From Deltaproteobacteria bacterium (GTDB lineage: Bacteria; Desulfobacterota; Desulfobaccia; Desulfobaccales; 0-14-0-80-60-11), in assembly GCA_016208235.1 (NCBI GenBank), contig JACQYN010000143.1:1-32710 (forward strand): a stretch of 32,710 nucleotides of DNA. Direction: 5' to 3'. The notes beneath the pieces are model-generated. The model worked only from the letters and a program-made list of their open reading frames with translations. It was not told the DNA's origin and ran no database searches. This document shows, piece by piece, positions 23,002 through 29,842 of the stretch. Position 1 is the first letter of the stretch; each line of letters opens with the position of its first letter. A program made the position numbers and the translations under genes.

Positions 23002-24366
23002 ATGCCTCCTGATGAATGCACGCTGACCAGCGCCGCCTCGGCCCGTATTCCCAGCGCGGAAAGTGAATTTCAGCTTTTTTTCTACGCCGGCGACCGGGAT
23101 GACAAAGAGCACCTGGCCCTGATCAAGGGAGAGGTGGCCGGTAAAGAGGACGTCCTGGTGCGGGTCCACTCCGAGTGTTTCACCGGGGACGTGCTGGGTT
23201 CCCGGCGTTGCGATTGCGGGGCGCAGTTGCAGGCGGCCTTAAAGCTCATTGCCGACGCGGGCTCCGGCGTGCTTATCTATCTTCGCCAGGAGGGCCGGGG
23301 CATCGGGTTGCTGGATAAGCTGACGGCCTATAATCTCCAGGACCAGGGCTATGACACCGTGGACGCCAACCTGCTCCTGGGGCATCAGGCGGATGAGCGG
23401 GACTACACGGTGGCCGCCCAGATCTTGAAGGATTTGGGGGTCCGCTCCATCAAGCTCCTTACCAATAATCCCCACAAACTGGACAGTCTCCAGGAACTGG
23501 GCATCGAGGTAAGCGCCCACATCCCTTTGCAAACCGGGGTCTGCCCGGAAGACGCCGGTTACTTGCGCACCAAGGCCCGGCGGATGAAGCACCTCCTGGT
23601 GTTGGATGAGCTGCCCAATGGTTCCCCCTGCTATCAGCCCCTAAAGCTGGGGATCATGGAACAGATCAACACTCCATTGGGTGAAGCCGCCGCGCACCGG
23701 CAGCGTCTGGGCCGCCCCTTTGTCACCCTCAGCTACGCCCAGAGCCTGGACGGCAGCATCGCCGCCCGGTCCGGCCGCCCCCTGGCCCTCAGTGGTTCCC
23801 AGTCCATGGCCCTCACCCACGGCCTCCGGGCCGCGCACGACGCCATCCTGGTGGGCATCGGCACCCTGCTGGCGGACAACCCCCGCCTCAACGTGCGGCT
23901 GGTGGAGGGGAAAGACCCCCAGCCCATCGTGGTGGACAGCCGCCTGCGGTTTCCCCCTTATGCCAACCTGCTTAGGAATTGTCGGGCGCCCTGGATCGCC
24001 ACCAACGCCGATGCGGACCCGGAACGGCAGGCGGCCCTGGAGAAGATCGGCGCCCGGGTGCTGCGCCTCCCCGCGGCGGTCAACGGCTGGGTGGACCTGG
24101 CGGCCCTGCTACGCCACCTGGGAGAAATGGGCCTCAACAGCCTGATGGTGGAAGGCGGCGCCCAGATCATCACCAGTTTCCTGGCCGCCCGGCTGGTGGA
24201 CCAGGTGGTCCTGACCATCGCCCCCATGCTAGTGGGAGGTTTAAGGGTCATGGATTATCTGGGCCAGAGCCAGGTGAACTGCTTCCCCCGGCTGCGCCAA
24301 GTCAGCTACCAGCGCCTGGGGGAAGATTTGGTGCTCCGGGGCGAACCCCACTGGGAAAGTTCATGA
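23002..24366 (+). CDS. GTP cyclohydrolase II (RibA) fused to a RibD-type reductase domain
   Basis: Residues 1 to about 205 are RibA: the zinc-site motif CFTGDVLGSRRCDC (Cys59, Cys70, Cys72), LRQEGRGIGLLDK and the closing TGVCPEDAGYLRTKARRM. Residues about 232-447 are the RibD C-terminal reductase: FVTLSYAQSLDGSIA, LRAAHDAILVGIGTLLADNP, VEGGAQIITSFL and GLRVMDYL. RibA opens GTP to a diaminopyrimidine; the reductase converts its ribosyl side chain to ribityl. The RibD deaminase domain is absent, so this fusion would skip deamination or reduce before it, as in archaea and fungi. AAGGAG precedes the ATG. The stop overlaps the next start (ATGA). Residues and fold are clear; whether it serves riboflavin or another product is open. 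Confidence 0.9.
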   Translation: MPPDECTLTSAASARIPSAESEFQLFFYAGDRDDKEHLALIKGEVAGKEDVLVRVHSECFTGDVLGSRRCDCGAQLQAALKLIADAGSGVLIYLRQEGRGIGLLDKLTAYNLQDQGYDTVDANLLLGHQADERDYTVAAQILKDLGVRSIKLLTNNPHKLDSLQELGIEVSAHIPLQTGVCPEDAGYLRTKARRMKHLLVLDELPNGSPCYQPLKLGIMEQINTPLGEAAAHRQRLGRPFVTLSYAQSLDGSIAARSGRPLALSGSQSMALTHGLRAAHDAILVGIGTLLADNPRLNVRLVEGKDPQPIVVDSRLRFPPYANLLRNCRAPWIATNADADPERQAALEKIGARVLRLPAAVNGWVDLAALLRHLGEMGLNSLMVEGGAQIITSFLAARLVDQVVLTIAPMLVGGLRVMDYLGQSQVNCFPRLRQVSYQRLGEDLVLRGEPHWESS

Positions 24367-25385
24367 TCCGGCAATCCCTCTTTTTCATGGGGCCCCGTAA
24401 GGTGGAGGTCCGGGAAGAGCCCCTGGCCCCTCCCGGCCCGGGCCAGGTGCTGGTGCAGACCCTGATTTCCGCCATCAGCCCGGGGACCGAATTGCTGATC
24501 TACCGGGGCCAGGCTCCCGGCGACCTGGCCGTGGATGAAACCATCCCCGCGCTGGCCGGGCGCTTCGACTTTCCCCTGAAGTACGGCTACTCCGCTATTG
24601 GCCGGGTCCTGGCTCTGGGGGAGGGTGTCCCGGAGGAATGGCGGGGCCGGCTGGTTTTCGCGTTCCACCCCCACGAGAGCCATTTCCTGGCCAACCTGGA
24701 AGAGCTGCTCCTACCGCCGCCCCAACTGACTCCTGATGCCGCGGTTTTTTTCCCCAACATGGAGACCGCGGTCACCTTGGTGATGGACGGCCGGCCCCAA
24801 CTGGGGGAGCAGGTCGCGGTTTTCGGCCAGGGGGTGGTGGGGTTGCTCCTCACCGGGCTGCTGGCCAGGCTGCCCTTGGCCAGCCTGGTGACCCTGGACC
24901 TCCACGCCAGCCGTCGGGATTTATCCACCGCAGGGGGCGCGCATCTCAGCCTTGACCCCACGTCCCCCGGGGCCCTGACGCAGTTGCTGGACGGGTTGAG
25001 CGAGGGTTTCTACCGGGGCGCGGACCTGTGCTACGAGGTCTCCGGCAACCCTCAAGCCCTGGAGCAGGCCATCGCCGCCACCGGCTTCCACGGCCGGGTG
25101 GTTATCGGCTCCTGGTACGGCCTGAAAAAAGCGGACCTTAACCTGGGCGGCAGGTTCCACCGCAGCCGCATGCGCCTGATCAGCAGCCAGGTAAGCACCG
25201 TGGCTCCGGAACTGAGCGGGCGCTGGAGCAAATTCCGGCGTTATCTCCTGGCCTGGCGGATGCTCGAAGAAATTGACCCTACTCCCCTAATCACTCACCG
25301 CTTCCCTCTAACCCAGGCGGCCCAGGCTTATGAATTGCTGGATCAGAACCCCGCAGAGGCCCTGCAGGTGATCTTGACTTATTGA
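24363..25385 (+). CDS. Zinc-type alcohol dehydrogenase-like oxidoreductase (MDR family)
   Basis: The 340-aa protein begins LFFMGPRKVEVREEPL, like MDR dehydrogenases. It shows SAISPGTELLIYRGQ, KYGYSAIGRVLALG and the nucleotide fold VAVFGQGVVGLLLTGLLA. The usual catalytic-zinc Cys and His residues are not seen; the SxGTE start resembles BchC-like and related zinc-free members. Start ATG 24363 overlaps the stop of the RibA fusion, indicating one operon. It probably performs an NAD(P)H-dependent reduction or oxidation of a cyclic intermediate. An upstream in-frame extension inside the previous gene is a shadow and was ignored. The substrate is unknown; the pterin-type neighbour suggests a pathway redox step. 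Confidence 0.85.
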   Translation: MIRQSLFFMGPRKVEVREEPLAPPGPGQVLVQTLISAISPGTELLIYRGQAPGDLAVDETIPALAGRFDFPLKYGYSAIGRVLALGEGVPEEWRGRLVFAFHPHESHFLANLEELLLPPPQLTPDAAVFFPNMETAVTLVMDGRPQLGEQVAVFGQGVVGLLLTGLLARLPLASLVTLDLHASRRDLSTAGGAHLSLDPTSPGALTQLLDGLSEGFYRGADLCYEVSGNPQALEQAIAATGFHGRVVIGSWYGLKKADLNLGGRFHRSRMRLISSQVSTVAPELSGRWSKFRRYLLAWRMLEEIDPTPLITHRFPLTQAAQAYELLDQNPAEALQVILTY

Positions 25386-25453
25386 ACGGGGTGGGGGGAA
25401 GGGTCAGGCTACAGCTGTCAGCTTAAATAGAATTGAAGGCATTTTGCTGTCTT

Positions 25454-25495
25454 TGAAAGCTGAAAGCTGAAAGCTGAAAGCTGATCGCTGACAGC
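25454..25495 (+). repeat. Heptad array, six units (TGAAAGC x4, TGATCGC, TGACAGC)
   Basis: Six consecutive 7-bp units are mirrored in part by AGCTGTCAGC about 30 bp upstream (25412-25421), so a hairpin is possible. They lie in the 186-bp gap before the PTPS gene, which holds nothing else that is recognisable. Confidence 0.75.
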
Positions 25496-25571
25496 TATCT
25501 CTCAGCACTGTCCCTTAAAGCCTTTCGCAGCTATACTTAAAAAATTTTGTTAGAAACATAAGGAATCCCTC

Positions 25572-25949
25572 ATGTACACCGTGGCGGTGGAAAGAAGTTT
25601 TGTAGCCCAGCATTTCCTCTTCGGCGGGGACTGGGGACCGGAAAATTTGCTGCATTCCCACCCTTACCGGGTGGAGGTCCAGCTCCAGGGCGCCGCCCTG
25701 GATGGACACGGCTACCTGGTGGACATCGTGGACATTGACTTCCATCTGGACGAGATAGTAGGCTACTTCCGGGACCGGACCCTGAACGAGTTGGCGGAAT
25801 TCGCGGGGCTGAACCCCAGCATCGAGCATTTCGCCCGCATCATTTGCGGGATGCTGCGGCAGCGCCTGAACGCTCCTAATTTGCAAGCCATCCGCGTCAA
25901 AATCTGGGAAACCGACATCGCCTGGGCCTCATACCGCGAGGAATTTTAG
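25572..25949 (+). CDS. 6-pyruvoyl-tetrahydropterin synthase homologue with Glu at the catalytic Cys site (PTPS-III-like)
   Basis: The protein is 125 residues long. The zinc-binding histidines are present: His14 in FVAQHFLFG and His28/His30 in LLHSHPYRVEV. QueD and PTPS enzymes have CxxxHGH, but here the Cys is Glu24 (ENLLHSH), as in PTPS-III enzymes that convert dihydroneopterin triphosphate to 6-hydroxymethyl-dihydropterin. DFHLDEIV and NPSIEHFARII complete the family pattern; the LDHxxLN motif is altered (RDRTLNEL). It converts a pterin triphosphate-type substrate; the exact reaction is inferred. Its stop overlaps the glycosyltransferase start by one base, so the two are coupled. Confidence 0.82.
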   Translation: MYTVAVERSFVAQHFLFGGDWGPENLLHSHPYRVEVQLQGAALDGHGYLVDIVDIDFHLDEIVGYFRDRTLNELAEFAGLNPSIEHFARIICGMLRQRLNAPNLQAIRVKIWETDIAWASYREEF

Positions 25950-27028
25950 TGAAGATCGGCCTTATCATTTACGGCAGCCTGGAGACCATTTCCGGGGGTT
26001 TTCTGTATGACCGCCTGCTGGTGAAGCATCTCCGGAGCCGGGGCGACCGGGTGGAGGTTGTGTCTCTGCCCTGGCCCCCCTATGGCCGGGGCCTCCTGGA
26101 CAATTTTTCCCCCGCGTTCAGACAGCGTCTGGAGGGGTTGGATTGCGAGGTGCTGCTTCAGGATGAACTTATTCATCCCTCCTTTTTCCGGCTCAACCGG
26201 TGGTTGCGACGGAAATTGAAGTGTCCCATTATCGCCATCGTCCACCACCTGCGGGCCAGCGAAGCGCACCCCCCATGGCCCAAACGCCTGTATCGCTGGG
26301 TGGAGGGGCGTTATCTCCACGCGGTGGACGGCCTTATCTGCGTCAGCCGGGCCACCAAGGGGGACGTGGAAAAATTGGCGGGAAACGGCCTGCCCCTGGT
26401 GGTGGCCCCTCCGGGCGGGGATCGTCTACCCCGGTCCGTTTCCCAGAAGCAGATCGCGGCCCGGACTCTGGCCCCCGGTCCTTTGGAAATTATCTTTATC
26501 GCTAATCTCATCCCCCGGAAGGAATTGCACACCCTGCTGACGGCCCTGGCAGCCCTCCCCCGGGCCGGATGGCGGTTGACGGTGGCGGGGAGCCTGACCA
26601 TGGATGCCCCTTATGTGGAGGCCATCCGCCGCCAGGTGGAGCACGCGGGCTTGACGCCCCGGGTGGACCTGCTGGGGACCCTAGGCAGCAATGACCTGGC
26701 CGCGCTCCTGGCCCGGAGCCACCTGCTGGCCGTGCCTTCTTCCTACGAGGGGTTCGGCATCGTTTACCTGGAAGGGATGGGCTTCGGACTGCCGGCCATC
26801 GCCTCCTCCGCCGGGGGGGCCAAGGAGATTATCACCCACGGTCTGGATGGCTTTCTGGTGGAGCCGGGGGATACCGCGGCCCTGGCCCGGCACTTGGGAG
26901 ACCTCCTGACGGATCGGGGCCTGCTTTTACGGATGAGCCTGGCCGCGCAGGCCAACTTCGCCCGCCGCCCCACCTGGGAAGAGAGCCTGAGCTCGATCCA
27001 TGGCTTTTTGCACAATTTTAAGGCTTAG
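25949..27028 (+). CDS. GT4-family glycosyltransferase
   Basis: The 359-aa GT-B protein starts at GTG (25949), overlapping the previous stop. The N-terminal domain has GLIIYGSLETISGGFLYDRL, a donor/acceptor loop with Gly-Gly. The C-terminal domain has the donor-binding LEIIFIANLIPRKELHTLL and the family EX7E motif EGFGIVYLE, followed by GMGFGLPAIASSAGGAKEII. It transfers a sugar from a nucleotide-sugar to an acceptor. Direct coupling to a PTPS gene suggests a pterin or similar small molecule as acceptor (pterin glycosides are known in cyanobacteria and Chlorobium), but a lipid or polysaccharide acceptor cannot be excluded. A GGGGGC/GCCCCC hairpin lies just after it. Confidence 0.9.
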   Translation: MKIGLIIYGSLETISGGFLYDRLLVKHLRSRGDRVEVVSLPWPPYGRGLLDNFSPAFRQRLEGLDCEVLLQDELIHPSFFRLNRWLRRKLKCPIIAIVHHLRASEAHPPWPKRLYRWVEGRYLHAVDGLICVSRATKGDVEKLAGNGLPLVVAPPGGDRLPRSVSQKQIAARTLAPGPLEIIFIANLIPRKELHTLLTALAALPRAGWRLTVAGSLTMDAPYVEAIRRQVEHAGLTPRVDLLGTLGSNDLAALLARSHLLAVPSSYEGFGIVYLEGMGFGLPAIASSAGGAKEIITHGLDGFLVEPGDTAALARHLGDLLTDRGLLLRMSLAAQANFARRPTWEESLSSIHGFLHNFKA

Positions 27029-27098
27029 TACCTGATTTCATGAATAGGGGGCCTTTGCTGCCGCCCCCCTCACCCCAACCCTTTATAATCCCGTCACC

Positions 27099-28037
27099 AT
27101 GCACACCGCGATTATCGCCCAAGGGATCAGCAAGTCTTTTCGCACCGGAGTTTTCGGGCCCCGGAAGCAGGTGCTCCACGAAGTGAACCTCGAGGTGGCA
27201 TCCGGGTCCATCTTTGGCATCTTAGGGCCAAACGGCGCGGGCAAGACCACCTTTATTTCCATCCTGGCTACTCTGCTCCGCCCGGATACCGGCCAGGCCC
27301 GGGTGCTAGGTTTGGACGTGGTGAAGGACGCGGCCCGTCTCCGGGAGCGGGTCAACCTGGCGGCCAGCGGCGCACACTTTCTCTGGTGCCTGACGGTGGA
27401 GGAAAACTTAAGGTTCTACGGCCGGATCTACGGATTGGGGGGCCGGGCTCTGGCCGCCAAGGTGGGGGAGTTGCTGGACTTATTTGACCTTCAGCCCCAC
27501 CGGCGGGTGACTTTTGAGCGCCTGTCCACCGGTCTCAAACAGCGCCTGGCGTTGGCCAAGGCCCTGATCAACACCCCGGAGCTCCTCTTTCTGGATGAGC
27601 CCACCACCGGCTTGGACCCGGAGATGGCCCAACATAGCCGGGAGGAAATTCTGCGGCTGAACCGGGAGACGGGTTTGACCATCCTACTCACCACTCATAA
27701 TCTGCGGGAGGCGGAGATGTTGTGCGGGGAGGTGGCCTTTCTGAAGGAAGGGCGCATCCTGGCCCGGGGCGCCATTCCGGAACTCCAGGAGCGCCTGGGG
27801 CTGGGGGACCGCCTGAGCCTGTTCTTCCAGGATGGCCCCGGGACCCTGGATTATGGCGGTCTGCCGGGAGTGTTGGCCTTTCATATACAGGATAACCGGG
27901 TGGACTTGAGGGTGGACCGGGTGGAGCAGCGCCTGGCCGCCATCCTGGAAGCAATCTCCCAAACCCGGAGCCGGGTAATCCAGGTGCAGCTTAAAGAAGT
28001 GGACCTGGCTGAGATCTATCATGAGATTACCCACTGA
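27099..28037 (+). CDS. ABC transporter ATP-binding protein (ABC-2 exporter, DrrA/NodI-like)
   Basis: The 312-aa ATPase has Walker A GPNGAGKT (43-50) and, where the Q-loop would be, ASGAHFLWCLTVEENLRF (no Gln visible, as in the DrrA-like subfamily). The signature is LSTGLKQRLALAKAL, a variant of LSGGQ. Walker B LLFLDEPTTGLDP and the H-loop LTTHNLREAE follow. The extra C-terminal domain is typical of polysaccharide or drug exporters. The following permease overlaps by 17 bp, so the pair forms one exporter. It is 70 bp after the glycosyltransferase, so glycoside export is a reasonable inference. Confidence 0.93.
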   Translation: MHTAIIAQGISKSFRTGVFGPRKQVLHEVNLEVASGSIFGILGPNGAGKTTFISILATLLRPDTGQARVLGLDVVKDAARLRERVNLAASGAHFLWCLTVEENLRFYGRIYGLGGRALAAKVGELLDLFDLQPHRRVTFERLSTGLKQRLALAKALINTPELLFLDEPTTGLDPEMAQHSREEILRLNRETGLTILLTTHNLREAEMLCGEVAFLKEGRILARGAIPELQERLGLGDRLSLFFQDGPGTLDYGGLPGVLAFHIQDNRVDLRVDRVEQRLAAILEAISQTRSRVIQVQLKEVDLAEIYHEITH

Positions 28038-28815
28038 TTTTTATAAGATCTGGGCCTTCTCAGTCCGCAGCGCCCTGGTGAACCGGCGCAACGTCTTCGC
28101 CGTTTTCGAGATGCTCTTCTGGCCCGGGGTGGCCATCTTCTCCGTGGGGCTGCTGACCCGATTTCTGAAACTGGATGCGGAGACCGTGACCTTTATCCTC
28201 ATCGGCGCGGTGAGCATGAACACCATCCAGATCGCGCAGTTGGACCTCTCTTACGCCCTCCTTTATTCCGTCTGGGCCAAGAGCCTGAAGCACGAATTTA
28301 TGGCCCCCGTGCGGCTGACCCATATCCTGGTGGGCGCCGGTCTGGTGGGCCTGGTCCGGGGCTTTCTGGTCTTTGTGGTCATGGGCTTATTGAGCATGTG
28401 GCTCTTTGATATGGACCTGAGCCGGCCCGGGACCGGAGGCTTGATTATTTTTATGGCCGGGATGTTTCTGAATGCGGCCATCATCGGCGCTTCCGTGCTG
28501 GCCCTGGTGCTGCGCTTCGGGCAGCGGGCCGAGGTCGCGGCCTGGGCCTTCTCTTACCTGATGCTCCTTTTGTGCGGTCTCTACTATCCAGTGAGCGTTC
28601 TGCCCCCGGGGGTCCGGGAAGTGGCCCAAATCATCCCGCTGACCTATTTTTTGGAATATTTCCGCCACTTTTACGGCTTCCCCCTCAACTACCCCCATCC
28701 CTTGCTTTACGGCTTTTCCCTAACCGTGATATATTTGGCTTTCTGTTACGCCTTAGTGCATTACACCTTGAACTCGGCGTTGCAGCGGGGCACGCTGCTG
28801 CGGCTGTCGGAGTAA
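28021..28815 (+). CDS. ABC-2 type permease
   Basis: The 264-residue integral membrane protein has about six hydrophobic helices, for example PGVAIFSVGLLTRFL, LVGLVRGFLVFVVMG and MLLLCGLYYPVSVLPPGVRE. The last block, YYPVSVLPPGVREVAQIIPL, is a conserved pattern of ABC-2 permeases. The start codon lies within the end of the ATPase gene (17-bp overlap), so the two are co-translated. It forms the pore of an exporter for an amphiphilic or glycosylated product; the actual cargo is unknown. A heptad-repeat palindrome follows. Confidence 0.92.
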   Translation: MRLPTDFYKIWAFSVRSALVNRRNVFAVFEMLFWPGVAIFSVGLLTRFLKLDAETVTFILIGAVSMNTIQIAQLDLSYALLYSVWAKSLKHEFMAPVRLTHILVGAGLVGLVRGFLVFVVMGLLSMWLFDMDLSRPGTGGLIIFMAGMFLNAAIIGASVLALVLRFGQRAEVAAWAFSYLMLLLCGLYYPVSVLPPGVREVAQIIPLTYFLEYFRHFYGFPLNYPHPLLYGFSLTVIYLAFCYALVHYTLNSALQRGTLLRLSE

Positions 28816-28848
28816 GGAGAGAGAATGTGGGGGGAGGGGTAGGAAAAA

Positions 28849-28936
28849 AGTAAGCAGTAAGCAGTGAGCAGCGAGCAGGAAAGGCTCTGGTTTAGATTCC
28901 ACTGCTCACTGCTTACAGTTCACTGCTCACTATTTA
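28849..28936 (+). repeat. Inverted heptad arrays (AGTAAGC against CTGCTTA)
   Basis: Four units AGTAAGC/AGTGAGC/AGCGAGC (28849-28876) face five inverted units CTGCTCA/CTGCTTA/CTATTTA (28902-28936) with about a 25-bp spacer, between the permease and murI genes. Confidence 0.75.
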
Positions 28937-28981
28937 CCGGCCCCTGGCCCCCTCCCTCAAATTACCCTCACCGAGAGGAAA

Positions 28982-29785
28982 ATGATCGGCGTCTTTGACT
29001 CGGGTTTCGGCGGGCTGGTGGTGCTCCGGGAGTTTTTACAGGCCCTCCCCCAGTATGATTATCTTTACCTGGGGGACAATGCCCGCATTCCCTACGGCAC
29101 CCGCTCCGATAAAGTGGTGGTCCGCTTCACCGCCCAGGCGGTGGATTACCTGTTCCGCCAGGGCTGCCGCCTCATCATCCTGGCCTGCCACACGGCCTCC
29201 GCCAAGGCCCTGCGCACCATCCAACAGATATACCTGCCGGTCCATTATCCGGAGCGGCGAGTTTTGGGGGTGGTGATCCCCACCGTGGAAGAGGCCCTGG
29301 CCCGGAGCCCGGGCAAACGCATCGGTGTCATGGCTACCGAAGGCACCGTGTCTTCGCTGTCCTTTGATTTAGAGCTGAAGAAATTGGATCCCAAGGTGGA
29401 AGTGGTGCAGCAGGCCTGCCCCTTGCTGGTGCCCCTCATCGAATCCGGGGAGCAGGAATGGGAAGGCACGGCCATGATCCTCAAGCGCTATCTGGCGCCC
29501 CTTAAAGCGGCCCGGGTGGACACCCTGATCCTGGGCTGCACCCATTACTCCATTTTAAAGGAGCAGATCCGGGCCCTCATGGGGGACAACCTGGAGCTGA
29601 TCTGCTCCGGCCAGGTGACCGCGGCCAAGCTGGCGGATTATCTGCAAAGACACCCGGAGATGGAGATCCGCCTCAACCGGGGCGGCAGCCGCCGCTACCT
29701 CACCACCGACCTCACCCCCAGGTTCCAGCAACTGGCCAGCCTCTTCATGGGCCAGTCCCTCACCCCGGAAGTGGTGGAACTGTAG
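28982..29785 (+). CDS. murI: Glutamate racemase
   Basis: The 267-aa protein begins MIGVFDSGFGGLVVLREF, typical of MurI, with LGDNARIPYG shortly after. The two catalytic cysteines are in ACHTASAKALR (Cys69) and LGCTHYSIL (Cys186). Most family members have ACNTAS, so His70 is an unusual substitution next to the catalytic Cys. It interconverts L- and D-glutamate for peptidoglycan synthesis. GAGAGGAAA precedes the ATG. It is a single gene; its stop codon is embedded in a strong hairpin. Confidence 0.92.
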   Translation: MIGVFDSGFGGLVVLREFLQALPQYDYLYLGDNARIPYGTRSDKVVVRFTAQAVDYLFRQGCRLIILACHTASAKALRTIQQIYLPVHYPERRVLGVVIPTVEEALARSPGKRIGVMATEGTVSSLSFDLELKKLDPKVEVVQQACPLLVPLIESGEQEWEGTAMILKRYLAPLKAARVDTLILGCTHYSILKEQIRALMGDNLELICSGQVTAAKLADYLQRHPEMEIRLNRGGSRRYLTTDLTPRFQQLASLFMGQSLTPEVVEL

Positions 29786-29810
29786 GGGCGAACACAAGGT
29801 TCGCCCCTAC
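29782..29810 (+). terminator. Strong hairpin overlapping the murI stop codon
   Basis: The 12-bp perfect stem GTAGGGGCGAAC / GTTCGCCCCTAC has a 5-nt loop. It begins at the TAG. No T-run follows, so it may be a repetitive element that works as a partial terminator between convergent genes; the sequence type is common in bacterial genomes. Confidence 0.6.
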
Positions 29811-29842
29811 GGGGAAAATGCATGTTTGATGATGAATTGGTA

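Noticed and set aside
23979-24362. Upstream extension of the MDR dehydrogenase
   Set aside because: It reads Gly/Pro/Arg-rich shadow sequence of the RibD domain; the enzyme starts at ATG 24363.
27047-27068. GGGGGC/GCCCCC hairpin after the glycosyltransferase as terminator
   Set aside because: The stem is only 6 bp with a 10-nt loop and no T-run, so it is not a confident terminator.
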